DNA from: JBGPEQ01 sp050180895
Lineage (GTDB): Bacteria > Pseudomonadota > Alphaproteobacteria > Dongiales > Dongiaceae
Assembly: GCA_050180895.1 (NCBI GenBank)
Contig: JBFXDS010000003.1
Coordinates: 496,001-560,000 of the forward strand
Reading direction: 5' to 3'
Length of the DNA stretch: 64,000 nucleotides
Part shown: positions 18,250 through 26,458 of the stretch, in pieces
Layout: each line of letters starts with the position of its first letter
Numbering within the stretch: the first letter of the stretch is position 1
Translations under genes and position numbers: made by a program
The notes under the pieces: generated by a model
Told to the model about the DNA's origin: nothing
Database searches by the model: none
The model's input: only the letters and a program-made list of their open reading frames with translations

Positions 18250-19344
18250 ATGTCGTGGGTGTCGGCCGTCTTTGCCTACTCGCTGCCTTTCCTCGGCGTG
18301 GTGCTCGTCATCACGCTGGTGCATGAGCTCGGTCACTTCCTCGTCGCGCGCCGTTGCGGCGTGCGGGTGGAGGCCTTCTCCGTCGGCTTCGGGCGCGAGC
18401 TGCTGGGCTTCACCGATCGTCACGGCACCCGCTTCAAGCTCTGTCTGCTGCCGCTCGGCGGCTACGTCAAGATGTTCGGCGAGCAGGGCTTCATGCGCGA
18501 CGCCAACGGCCGGCTGCGCCTGCTCGACCGCCACGAGCGCGAGCGCTCGTTCTTCCATAAATCCATCGGCGAGCGGGCGGCCATCGTCTTCGCCGGGCCG
18601 CTGGTCAACATCCTCTTCGGCGGCGCGGTGCTGGCCGCCCTGATCTTCACCAACGGGCTGGCCGTGCCGTCGCCGACCATCGGTAGCGCCGCGGCCGGGA
18701 GTCCGGCGGCGGCGGCCGGGCTGCAGGCCGGCGACCGCGTGCTTGCCGTCGACGGCACACCGGTCAGCCGCATGGACAGCCTGCTGCAGGCCATCGCCCA
18801 CGACCCCGATCGCGTCCTGTCGCTCGACCTGCGGCGCGGCGCGGCCGACATCCGGGTCGTGGTCGACCTGCGCGACGTGCCGCCGGGCACCGCCTTCGGC
18901 ATCGCCGCCGCTGGGCGCGAGCGCATCGCCGTCGATCCCGGCACGGCGATCGTCGAGAGCGCACGGATCACCGGACGGTTCGTCGCGGACAGCGCCGTCG
19001 GCCTCGCCGAGATCGTCGCCGGCGAACGCCGTCTCGACGATCTCGCGGGCCCCGTCCGCATCGCCGAGATGAGCGGCCAGACCTTCGTCGATCTCGGCAT
19101 TGCCGGCGTCGTCCTGTTGACGGCGCTGCTCTCGGTGAACATCGGACTCGTCAACCTGCTGCCGATTCCCGTGCTCGACGGCGGCCATCTGGTCTTCCTC
19201 GGCATCGAGGCGGTACGCCGCCGGCCGCTCAGCCCGCGCGTGCTGCGGTTTTGCTCCATGGGCGGCCTGCTCGCCATCCTCGTCATCTTCGTATTCGTCA
19301 CCGGCCACGATCTGGCGCGGCTCGACCTCTTCCGCTTCGACTGA
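18250..19344 (+). CDS. Site-2 protease family M50 metalloprotease (RseP-like)
   Basis: 364-residue intramembrane zinc protease. The first helix contains HELGHF (H25, E26, H29), a PDZ domain spans about 140-220 (AGLQAGDRVLAVDGTP), and the third metal ligand is in PVLDGGHLVF near the C-terminus. It has the overall layout of RseP, which cleaves anti-sigma factors and remnant signal peptides. In alphaproteobacteria the main rseP normally lies in the uppS-cdsA-dxr-bamA cluster; none of those genes is here, so this may be a second paralogue. Confidence 0.9.
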   Translation: MSWVSAVFAYSLPFLGVVLVITLVHELGHFLVARRCGVRVEAFSVGFGRELLGFTDRHGTRFKLCLLPLGGYVKMFGEQGFMRDANGRLRLLDRHERERSFFHKSIGERAAIVFAGPLVNILFGGAVLAALIFTNGLAVPSPTIGSAAAGSPAAAAGLQAGDRVLAVDGTPVSRMDSLLQAIAHDPDRVLSLDLRRGAADIRVVVDLRDVPPGTAFGIAAAGRERIAVDPGTAIVESARITGRFVADSAVGLAEIVAGERRLDDLAGPVRIAEMSGQTFVDLGIAGVVLLTALLSVNIGLVNLLPIPVLDGGHLVFLGIEAVRRRPLSPRVLRFCSMGGLLAILVIFVFVTGHDLARLDLFRFD

Positions 19345-19443
19345 GATCCGGACGACGTCCGCGGCCCCACGGGTTCCGGTTGCATTCGCGCCGGACCCGA
19401 CCCACATTAGCCGTGACGATAGTCGCGGTTCGCGCTGGTCATT

Positions 19444-19791
19444 ATGGCAAAGACATTTTTCACAGCCGCCCTCGTCGCGGCGGGCTTGGCGGGCTGCTCG
19501 CTGTTCTCGGAGTCGACGCCGAAGGATTGGACGCGGGCCTCGGGCAATCCGGATCAAACGTCGGCCGATCTCAGCGCCTGCCGGCAGCAGGCCAACGCCG
19601 TCATCAAGCGGGATGCCGATATCGACAGCGACATCGCCGCCGCCCGCTCGGACCCGACCGATCGCACCGAATCCCTCGTTCTCCCCGGCGTCAACCAGTT
19701 CGAGCGCGAGCAGCGCTACGACCGCATCGTCAACGACTGCATGCGCCAGCGCGGTTACGTCCTGCCGGAAAAGAAGTCGCTCTTCGAATAG
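19444..19791 (+). CDS. Small putative lipoprotein of unknown function
   Basis: 115 residues. A short signal peptide ends in the lipobox GLAGCSLF, predicting lipidation at Cys19. The mature part is polar and contains two further cysteines (LSACRQQA and VNDCMRQRGY) that could form a disulfide; the CMRQRGY ending resembles other small alphaproteobacterial lipoproteins ending in C-M-x-x-x-G-(Y/F). The stop is 5 bp before the CinA-like gene. I do not recognise a named family. Confidence 0.7.
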   Translation: MAKTFFTAALVAAGLAGCSLFSESTPKDWTRASGNPDQTSADLSACRQQANAVIKRDADIDSDIAAARSDPTDRTESLVLPGVNQFEREQRYDRIVNDCMRQRGYVLPEKKSLFE

Positions 19792-19796
19792 CCGCG

Positions 19797-20561
19797 ATGG
19801 GGGAGCCGCGCATCGTCACCGCTGCGGTGCTGATCATCGGCAACGAGATCCTGTCCGGCCGCACGCGCGATGTGAACCTGGCCTACCTGGCGGCCGGATT
19901 GACGACGCTCGGCATCCGCCTGCGCGAGGCGCGCGTCGTCGCCGACCTGGAGGCCGATATCGTCCGCGCCGTCAATGAATGCCGTGCCCGCTACGACTAC
20001 GTCTTCACCACCGGCGGGATCGGCCCGACGCATGACGACATCACCGCCGAATGCATCGCCAAGGCCTTCGGCCTGAAGCTCATCCGCAACCCGGAGGCGG
20101 TGGCCCGTCTGGAGCCGCACTATGCGCCGGGCATGCTGAACGAGGCGCGGCTGCGCATGGCCAACACGCCGGAGGGCGCGATCCTCATTGACAATCCCGT
20201 CAGCGCCGCGCCCGGCTTCCAGATCGGCAACGTCTTCGTCCTCGCCGGCGTGCCCGCGATCATGCAGGCGATGTTCGATGGGCTGAAATCGCGGCTGGTC
20301 GGCGGCGCGCCCGTGCTGTCGCGCACCGTCAGCGCCTTCGTCGGCGAGGGCACGATCGCCGCCGGCCTGGGCGCGCTGCAGAAGCGCTACGCCGATCTCG
20401 ACATCGGCAGCTACCCCTTCTATCGGCAGGGCCGGTACGGCGCCAGCTTCGTGCTGCGCGGCACCGAGCCCGCGCGCATCGAGGGCGCCGCCGCCGAGCT
20501 GCGCACGCTCATCGTCTCTCTCGGCGCCGATCCGATCGAGGGCGAGCCGGCGGCGCAGTAG
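19797..20561 (+). CDS. CinA N-terminal/molybdopterin-binding domain protein
   Basis: 254 residues carrying the MoCF_biosynth (COG1058) domain: VLIIGNEILSGRT, then FTTGGIGPTHDD and ITAECIAKAFG, as in the N-terminal half of CinA. The C-terminal NMN deamidase half of full CinA is missing, which is usual for this shorter alphaproteobacterial form. The start is the ATG at 19797, right after the lipoprotein gene. Activity is unproven; related domains act as ADP-ribose or NMN pyrophosphatases. It is convergent with the hydrolase at 20565, with 3 bp between the stops. Confidence 0.88.
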   Translation: MGEPRIVTAAVLIIGNEILSGRTRDVNLAYLAAGLTTLGIRLREARVVADLEADIVRAVNECRARYDYVFTTGGIGPTHDDITAECIAKAFGLKLIRNPEAVARLEPHYAPGMLNEARLRMANTPEGAILIDNPVSAAPGFQIGNVFVLAGVPAIMQAMFDGLKSRLVGGAPVLSRTVSAFVGEGTIAAGLGALQKRYADLDIGSYPFYRQGRYGASFVLRGTEPARIEGAAAELRTLIVSLGADPIEGEPAAQ

Positions 20562-20564
20562 CGT

Positions 20565-21722
20565 CTATTCGGCGCCGTCGCGCAGTCGCAGCAGCCGATA
20601 GGCCGCCTGCCACAAGGTCAGGATGTCCCGCCAGTCGCCGGGCTCGAGGTCGGCATGCGCCAGCCGGCCGACGACGTAGAGGTGAGCCCGTCCCGGCGGC
20701 AGGGCGGCGCCCAGTTGCAGGCTCTCGCTGACCGGGATGATCCGGTCGTCCCGTCCGTGGATGAGGAGGACGTTGCGCGGTGCAGCCGCGAGGTCGCGGC
20801 CCCTGACATCGAGCGCCCTGAGGTTGCGGCGCAGCGCCTCGGGCAGGCCGGCCATGAGCGCTTGCGCCCGGTCTGGGTCCCGGTTGGCGAGCAGCGCATG
20901 CACCGCGCGGCCTTCCGGCCCCAGCAGCGTGACGAGGTCGGCGATGTCGGCGTTGTCGTCGACCAGCCGTCGGCCGGCCATCGCGCGTAGGGTGACGCGA
21001 TCGCGCAGGTCCATGATCGCGCCGGAATTGGCGCTGACGAACAGCCACTTGCCGATGTCGTTGGGCGTACCCTTGGTCCAGGCGCCGCCGTCGCCGTCGC
21101 GGTGGAAGCCGGTGGTGAAATAAGTGACGACGGCCTCGACGTCGTAGTAGCCGCCGATGCCGACCATGAAGTCGACCTTGTCGCGCAGCGCCGGCTCCAG
21201 TGTCGCCAGCAGCGCCGGCCCGACGGCGTAGGAGATGGCGGCGATGCCGATGGGCCGTGGCGCCTCGGTCGCCGGGAGGAGATCGTTCCGCGCGCGGTCG
21301 AGGTAGGCGAGGGCGTCGGCGATCTGCCGGATGTTCTCTGCGCTCACCCGCTGCGCGCGCAGGCTGGCGATGTCCGGCACCAGCACGGCGAAGCGGGCGC
21401 GTGCCAGGATCACCGCGAGATCGACCAGCCGGCGGTCATCCTTGCCGTCGGGCGCCAGCCCCGGCACCAGCAGCAGCGCCGCGCGCGGCGCCTCGTCGGT
21501 GGCGTAGAGATCGGCGGCGTAGCTGCGGTCCTCGACGGCAAATCGGATCGTCCGCCGCAGCGCCGCCGCATCCTCCGGCGCAATGCCGGCGGCGGCGCTG
21601 TTGGTGCCCAGCGCGCCCAGCAGCCGGGCGCTCTCGATCGTGCGGCCGCCCGGGCCGCTCGCCAGCGCCAGGCCGGCGCCGGCCGCAAGCAATAGGAGGA
21701 TGATAGGGAACCGCTTTGACAT
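20565..21722 (-). CDS. Exported alpha/beta hydrolase-like protein
   Basis: 385 residues with an N-terminal signal segment (about 5-22, ILLLLAAGAGLALA). The alpha/beta-hydrolase pattern is visible: ALLLVPGLAPDGKDD for the oxyanion loop, the nucleophile elbow AISYAVGPA (Ser in A-I-S-Y-A instead of the usual G-x-S-x-G), LLIHGRDDRIIP for the acid loop, and RLAHADLEP for the late His. The nucleophile elbow lacks both glycines, so the family assignment is firm but the activity is uncertain. The ATG at 21722 opens the signal peptide. Confidence 0.75.
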   Translation of the reverse strand: MSKRFPIILLLLAAGAGLALASGPGGRTIESARLLGALGTNSAAAGIAPEDAAALRRTIRFAVEDRSYAADLYATDEAPRAALLLVPGLAPDGKDDRRLVDLAVILARARFAVLVPDIASLRAQRVSAENIRQIADALAYLDRARNDLLPATEAPRPIGIAAISYAVGPALLATLEPALRDKVDFMVGIGGYYDVEAVVTYFTTGFHRDGDGGAWTKGTPNDIGKWLFVSANSGAIMDLRDRVTLRAMAGRRLVDDNADIADLVTLLGPEGRAVHALLANRDPDRAQALMAGLPEALRRNLRALDVRGRDLAAAPRNVLLIHGRDDRIIPVSESLQLGAALPPGRAHLYVVGRLAHADLEPGDWRDILTLWQAAYRLLRLRDGAE

Positions 21723-21853
21723 CCGCAGGAATCCACTCCGCGGATGTCGCAGCCAATCATGGTGAAAATGTGGGGTTGTTGCGTCTGAGGCGGCGGCCCA
21801 TGGCGCTGGGGTTGAACCCCGGCACCACCGCGTCTAGCCTCGAACCGCGCCCG

Positions 21854-21942
21854 GCCCGCTTGGCGGAACAGGCAGACGCACGGGACTTAAAATCCCGAGG
21901 CCCGCAAGGGCCGTGCCGGTTCGAGTCCGGCAGCGGGCACCA
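21854..21942 (+). tRNA. tRNA-Leu (anticodon TAA)
   Basis: Class II tRNA. The acceptor stem GCCCGCT pairs with AGCGGGC and is followed by discriminator A and an encoded CCA. The anticodon stem CGGGA/TCCCG encloses the loop CTTAAAA, giving anticodon TAA. A long variable arm (GGCCCGCAAGGGCC) identifies Leu/Ser type, and the T-arm reads CCGGTTCGAGTCCGG. No integrase or attachment duplication follows the 3' end within the window. Confidence 0.97.
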
Positions 21943-21954
21943 TGATCCCCTGCT

Positions 21955-21988
21955 GGGCCGGCTGCCAACATTAGGCTGCCGCCGGCCC
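21955..21988 (+). terminator. Hairpin after tRNA-Leu
   Basis: An 8-bp GC stem (GGGCCGGC with GCCGGCCC) around an 18-nt loop, starting 13 bp after the tRNA CCA end. Only two T residues follow, so it is a weak intrinsic terminator at best. Confidence 0.45.
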
Positions 21989-22003
21989 TTCCGTGTGCGG
22001 CAC

Positions 22004-22189
22004 TCATTTGCGGCCGCGCTCGGCGGCCTTCGGGTCTTCCGACATTTCGCGTGCGGTCTGATCGCGACCATGGTCGTGGCTGTCGCCGCGGCCCATGTCG
22101 CGCGCGATCTGATCGCGGCCGTGCTGGGGCCGCTTGCGCGTGTCTTCTGGCTGGAGCTGTCGTTGTCCTTTCCGAGGAGTCTGTTGCAT
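22004..22189 (-). CDS. Small basic/hydrophilic protein of unknown function
   Basis: 61 residues, no hydrophobic segment and very rich in Arg, Gln, Asp and His. It has a near-repeat QHGRDQIARDM and DHGRDQTAREM 17 residues apart, suggesting a duplicated motif. The start ATG at 22189 is chosen because GGAGGA lies 5 nt upstream; the open frame extends further to 22336 without a comparable ribosome site. It is divergent from the DUF4142 gene. I do not recognise the family; short stress-inducible proteins of alphaproteobacteria have similar composition. Confidence 0.6.
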   Translation of the reverse strand: MQQTPRKGQRQLQPEDTRKRPQHGRDQIARDMGRGDSHDHGRDQTAREMSEDPKAAERGRK

Positions 22190-22350
22190 GCGGTCCTCCG
22201 TGAGCCGATGGAGCCGACCCTTCCTATCGTTCAATGAATCCGCGGCGTCGGCGTTCCCTGCCTCGTTGGTCCCGGCGGTCGGAACTAGCTCCGGTGCCGA
22301 AGGTTGATCGACGACATCGCCATCCCGCGAATTCACGAGGAGGACGCCAC

Positions 22351-23034
22351 ATGCGAATCACGATGACAGCCGCGGGGCTGCTCGCCGCTCTCACCGCCGC
22401 GCCCACGATGGCCGTCGCACAGGAGGCGCCGGGCACGACCGCCGCCCAACCCGCCGCCGTGGGGCTCGATGCCGCCGACATGGAGTTTTTCCGCGGCGCG
22501 CTCGGCGGCGGCAAGGCGGAAGTCGCGCTCGGAGAGCTTGCATCGGAGAAAGCGGACAGCCCCGACGTCCGGCAATACGGCCAGCGACTGGCCCAAGATC
22601 ATGCCGGTGCGAACGAGAAGCTCCTGGAGATCGCGCGGCAGAAGCAACTCGACGAGCCGGCGGACCTGCCGCCGGATGCGAAGCAGCTCATCGAGCGGCT
22701 GTCCAGCCTCTCCGGTCCGGAGTTCGACCGCCAGTACATCATGGAGATGGTCTCCGGTCACGAGACGACCATCGCCTCCTTCGAGCAGCAGGCGGAAGGC
22801 GGACAGGACGCGGATCTGAAGAGCTTCGCGGCGGAGGCATTGCCCACGCTGCGCGGCCATCTCGATCAGGCCCGGACCATCCAGGCCTCGCTGCAGAACA
22901 TCGCCGGCGCGCCGCAGGGGGAGTCGCCGGGAACCACCGGCGAGGCGGCGGAGGGCGCCGGTCTCGAAGCCGGGACGCAGCCCGGCGCCGGCTCGGATCA
23001 GCAGCCGGCGGACACGCAGACCGACCCCGAATAG
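22351..23034 (+). CDS. DUF4142 exported ferritin-like protein
   Basis: 227 residues with a cleavable signal peptide (ends near AVAQEAP). The DUF4142 helical-bundle domain spans about 40-185: ADMEFFRGALGGGKAEVALG, VRQYGQRLAQDHAGAN and MVSGHETTIASFEQQ, with conserved His positions. A Gly/Ala/Gln-rich disordered tail of about 40 residues follows. A strong Shine-Dalgarno (GAGGAGG) precedes the ATG at 22351, which settles the start against the upstream in-frame ATG at 22234. DUF4142 proteins are envelope proteins of unclear function, often stress-linked. Confidence 0.88.
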   Translation: MRITMTAAGLLAALTAAPTMAVAQEAPGTTAAQPAAVGLDAADMEFFRGALGGGKAEVALGELASEKADSPDVRQYGQRLAQDHAGANEKLLEIARQKQLDEPADLPPDAKQLIERLSSLSGPEFDRQYIMEMVSGHETTIASFEQQAEGGQDADLKSFAAEALPTLRGHLDQARTIQASLQNIAGAPQGESPGTTGEAAEGAGLEAGTQPGAGSDQQPADTQTDPE

Positions 23035-23152
23035 CGTCCGACTCTGACGCTACCCGCCCGCGACAGCCTGGCCGTCGTCGTGGGCGAAGCCGTTTGCTAG
23101 CTGGTCCTATTCTGGTCTTGTCATGGACTATGAGTGATCCTAGGCTGCGCGA

Positions 23153-23941
23153 ATGGCATGGAATCGCCCGGCGGGATCGCTGGCGCTGGCGGAGGCGCAG
23201 CCGCTCTATGCGCGTCTGATGCGCGAGCTGAGCGCGGAGATCGCGCAAGGGTCGGTGCGGCCGGGCGACCGCCTGCCGGGGGAGCGGGATCTCTGCAAGC
23301 ACTTCCGGGTCAGCCGCGTCACCGTCCGCCGGGCGCTCGGCGAGCTGCGTGATCGCGGCCTGATCGAGCCGGACGGCACGCGCGGCTGGTTCATCACCTC
23401 GATCGCGCTGGGCGAGCCGAACGCGCTCATGAGCTTCAGCGAAATGGCCCGGAGCCGCGGTCTCCGGCCGAGCTCGCGGGTCCTGAAATCCGAGGCCCGG
23501 CCGGCGACGATCGACGAGGCGGAGGCCCTGCGCATCGCGCCGGGAACGGCGCTCTTTGATCTCGAGCGGGTGCGCCTGCTCGACGATGTCTCGGTCGCGC
23601 TCGAGCGCAGTCGCCTGCCGCTGCCGATCGCCCCCTCCCTGCCCAAAGCGAACCTGGCCGGCGGCTCGCTCTACGAGGCGTTGCGGCGCGACGGCGTCGT
23701 GCCGGCGAGCGCCGACTATGTGCTGCAGGCGATCGCGGCCGAGCCGCGGCAGGCAGCCTTGCTTGAGGTGGAACCGGCGGCGCCCTTGCTGATGGCCACG
23801 GCGACCTCGTTCGACATGAAGGGCAAGCCGATCGAGCTCAGCTGCAGCGTCTTCCGCGGCGACCGCTACCGCTTCCGAACCACCCTGCACCGCGCGGAGG
23901 CGGGGACAGGCGCCGTGCGTCCTTCGACAAGCTCAGGATGA
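23153..23941 (+). CDS. GntR/HutC family transcriptional regulator (UTRA domain)
   Basis: 262 residues. An N-terminal GntR winged helix (about 18-80: GDRLPGERDLCKHFRVSRVT, ALGELRDRGLIEPD) and a UTRA ligand-binding domain (about 95-250). It precedes the kinase/dehydrogenase/aldolase/transporter operon and is its probable ligand-responsive regulator. The last residues (RPSTSSG) and the stop lie inside the palindromic repeat at 23916-23998, so the native C-terminus may have been trimmed or replaced by the repeat. Two direct CTGGTC words (about 23099-23117) precede the start but are too weak to call an operator. Confidence 0.9.
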   Translation: MAWNRPAGSLALAEAQPLYARLMRELSAEIAQGSVRPGDRLPGERDLCKHFRVSRVTVRRALGELRDRGLIEPDGTRGWFITSIALGEPNALMSFSEMARSRGLRPSSRVLKSEARPATIDEAEALRIAPGTALFDLERVRLLDDVSVALERSRLPLPIAPSLPKANLAGGSLYEALRRDGVVPASADYVLQAIAAEPRQAALLEVEPAAPLLMATATSFDMKGKPIELSCSVFRGDRYRFRTTLHRAEAGTGAVRPSTSSG

Positions 23942-23998
23942 GGGTTTTTCTTTGCGCCACGACGATTGCCCCTCATCCTGAGCTTGTCGAAGGACGCA
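23916..23998. repeat. 83-bp dispersed palindromic element, copy 2
   Basis: Perfect 29-bp arms carrying CCTTCGACAAGCTCAGGATG around a 25-bp spacer. It overlaps the last 26 bp of the GntR coding frame and supplies its stop codon. It separates the regulator from the operon it probably controls; as RNA it would fold into a long hairpin. Confidence 0.92.
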
Positions 23999-24059
23999 GG
24001 ATGGTCATGCAAGCCGGGGACGTGTGCATGCGCAAGCGCACGAACGGGAGGAGTCGCGG

Positions 24060-25469
24060 GTGACGGTCGCGGTGCTGGGGATCGATCTGGGCATGAGCGG
24101 CGCGCGCGCCGCGGTGATCGATGGCGCCGGCAAGCTGCTCGGCCGCGGCCGTGCCAGGCACCCCGCGTCTGGTCAGGTCGACGACCGGATCGAGCGCGAC
24201 CCGATGGATTGGATCGGCGAGGTCTTTGCCGCGGCTCGCGCTGCGCTTGCCGATGCCGGCCGGCCGCGTGTCGAAGCCATCGGTATCGGCGCGCTCGGTC
24301 CGTGTCCGGTCCTGCTCGATGCGGACCTCGAACCCGTCGGTCCGGCCCCGCTGTTCTCCATCGACAGCCGCGCGCAGCCGCAGCGGCGGCGCCTGATCGA
24401 CAGCCTCGGCCTGGCCGACGACGATGTCGGCCAGGACCATGTCGTCCCGCGGCTCCTGTGGATGCAGGAGAACGAGCCGGCGCGTTTCGGTCGCGCCGTG
24501 CGAGTCGTCGATGCCGCGGGATTCGTGGTCGCGCGGCTCACCGGTCGCGCGGCGATAGACCCGATTACCGCGCGCGATCATCGGCTGCCCGATCTGGAGT
24601 CTCCGGTGCCGCTCCCGGAGATACTGCCTGCCGACCGCATCGCCGGCGGCTTGGTGCCCGACGCGGCGGCGCAGCTCGGCCTGTCTGCGGGAACGCCGGT
24701 GACCGTGGGCACCTATGACAGCTATGTCGATATTGCCGGCGCCGGCGTTGCCACGTCCGGTGATGCCTGCATGCTCCTGGGCACGACGCTGATCCTCGGC
24801 CGCGTGACCGCGGAGCGCCACGCCGCGGCCGGGCTGCGCGCCACGCCGCATCTCGGCGAGGGATGGTTCTTCGGCGGCTGGACGTCCGCCGCCGGCACGG
24901 TGCTGAACTGGGCGCGCGACGTCTTCGGCGAAGCGGCGGAAGCGGCGGCGCGCGATCTGGCGCCCGGGGCGGGCGGCCTCGTCGCGCTGCCTTATCTCGC
25001 CGGAGAGCGGGCGCCGATCTGGGATCCGTTCGCGCGCGGCGCGGCCCTCGGGCTGACGCTCGGCACGTCGAAGCCCGAGCTCTACCGCGCGATGCTCGAT
25101 GCCGTCGTGCTGTCCGGGCTCGATCTCGCGACGCGTCTGGGCGAGGTCGCCGGCCTTCCGGATTGTTGGCGCGCAGGCGGCGGCGGCACCCGCCATCCCG
25201 CCTGGGCGCAGGCGATGTGCGATGCCCTCGGCCGTCCGGTCGAGATCGTCGCCCATGCCGGCGAGGCGGTGCCGCCCGCACTGCTGGCGCTGCGGGCGCT
25301 CGGCCGCGGCGCCGAGCCGCAGATCGCGCGCACCTTGCTGCCGGATGCCGGCCGCCACGCGCGCTATGGCCGGCTCTATCCGATCTATCGCGATCTCTAT
25401 CCGCGGCTCGCCGACGCCATGCATGCGCTCGGGCGCTTCGCGGAGGAAACGGCAAAGGAGGACTCTTGA
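24060..25469 (+). CDS. FGGY-family carbohydrate kinase
   Basis: 469 residues. Predicted to phosphorylate a sugar, ketose or polyol with ATP. FGGY_N (about 1-240) opens with GIDLGMSGARAAVID; the probable catalytic Asp lies in VTVGTYDSYVD; FGGY_C shows LLGTTLILG, LPYLAGERAPIWDP and AGGGGTRHPAWAQAMCDALG, the family signature. The start is GTG 24060 because GGGAGGAG sits about 8 nt upstream; an in-frame ATG at 24024 lacks such a site. The closest large groups are xylulokinase-like, but the substrate is not deducible. First gene of the operon. Confidence 0.88.
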   Translation: MTVAVLGIDLGMSGARAAVIDGAGKLLGRGRARHPASGQVDDRIERDPMDWIGEVFAAARAALADAGRPRVEAIGIGALGPCPVLLDADLEPVGPAPLFSIDSRAQPQRRRLIDSLGLADDDVGQDHVVPRLLWMQENEPARFGRAVRVVDAAGFVVARLTGRAAIDPITARDHRLPDLESPVPLPEILPADRIAGGLVPDAAAQLGLSAGTPVTVGTYDSYVDIAGAGVATSGDACMLLGTTLILGRVTAERHAAAGLRATPHLGEGWFFGGWTSAAGTVLNWARDVFGEAAEAAARDLAPGAGGLVALPYLAGERAPIWDPFARGAALGLTLGTSKPELYRAMLDAVVLSGLDLATRLGEVAGLPDCWRAGGGGTRHPAWAQAMCDALGRPVEIVAHAGEAVPPALLALRALGRGAEPQIARTLLPDAGRHARYGRLYPIYRDLYPRLADAMHALGRFAEETAKEDS

Positions 25470-25480
25470 CGTCAGGAAGC

Positions 25481-26458
25481 ATGCGCGCCGCGCGGCTGCA
25501 CGGCATCCGCGATCTGCGCGTGGACTCGATCCCGGTGCCGTCGCCCGCGCCGGGGCAGCTGCTGGTGCGGATCGAAGCCTGCGGCGTCTGCGCGACCGAC
25601 GCCCGCAAGTACGAGATCGGCGTGAACGACGGCGAGTACCCGTTCAATCCCGGCCATGAATGGGTCGGCCGCATCGCCGCCGTCGGCGACGGCGCGAATG
25701 GCTGGCGCGTCGGCGAGCGGATCTACGGCGACACCTATGGCGGCTACGCCGACTACGCCGTCATCCCCGCCGATGCCATTCCCTGGTCGCGCGGGCCCGT
25801 GCGTCTGCCGGAGTCGCTGCCGCTGGAGCGTGCGGTCTTCCTCGAACCGCTTGCCGATTGCCTGCATGCCGTGCATGACCAGGCGCGGCTCGAAGCCGGC
25901 CAGCGCGCGCTGGTGCTGGCCGCCGGCTCCATGGGCCTCAAGATCATCGCGGAAGCGGCGCGCATCGGCGTCCGCGTGCTGGTCGTCGAGCCGATCGAGC
26001 AGCGCCGCCGCGTCGCGCAAGACTTCGGCGCCGAGGAGACGGTCGGCATCGAGGATTGGCCGGCCGCCGTCAAGCGCTGGTCGGGCGGCGTGGGCGTCGA
26101 CGCCGTGCTGCTCACCGTCGGCGATCCCGGCCTGGTGCAGCCGAGCATCGCCGCCTGCCGGCCGGGCGGCCGCGTCGTCCTGTTCGCCGGCTTCGGCGAC
26201 CGGCGGGAGGCGACGCTCGATGTCAACATGATCCACTATCGGGAGATCGCCGTGGTCGGCAGCGAATGGGTGGGGACGCCGCCCAACCAGCGCCGCGAGC
26301 GCTACGACCAGGCGCTGGAGCTGCTGGTCGGCGACGCCTTGCCGGTCGACCGGCTGGTCACGGCGCGCTGCGGCTTCGACGATCTCGAGGAGGCCCTGAC
26401 CCGCCGGCAGCGGTTCCAGGGCTTCAAGACCATGTTCGTGCCGGGAGAGCGTGCATGA
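25481..26458 (+). CDS. Zinc-dependent alcohol/polyol dehydrogenase (MDR family)
   Basis: 325 residues, medium-chain dehydrogenase. The GroES-like domain has the catalytic-zinc Cys in EACGVCATDARKY and the GHEWVG His-Glu pair; the structural-zinc four-Cys lobe is absent, as in shorter members. The Rossmann part shows LVLAAGSMGLKII followed by VVEP. It oxidises a secondary alcohol, probably an alditol or sugar derivative given the kinase and aldolase beside it. I start at the ATG at 25481; an in-frame TTG at 25466 overlapping the kinase stop (TTGA) has a better Shine-Dalgarno (AGGAGG) and would add five residues. Confidence 0.88.
   Translation: MRAARLHGIRDLRVDSIPVPSPAPGQLLVRIEACGVCATDARKYEIGVNDGEYPFNPGHEWVGRIAAVGDGANGWRVGERIYGDTYGGYADYAVIPADAIPWSRGPVRLPESLPLERAVFLEPLADCLHAVHDQARLEAGQRALVLAAGSMGLKIIAEAARIGVRVLVVEPIEQRRRVAQDFGAEETVGIEDWPAAVKRWSGGVGVDAVLLTVGDPGLVQPSIAACRPGGRVVLFAGFGDRREATLDVNMIHYREIAVVGSEWVGTPPNQRRERYDQALELLVGDALPVDRLVTARCGFDDLEEALTRRQRFQGFKTMFVPGERA

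Noticed and set aside
21854..23034. Genomic island integrated at tRNA-Leu
   Set aside because: No integrase, no duplicated tRNA 3' end and no clear compositional break after the tRNA.
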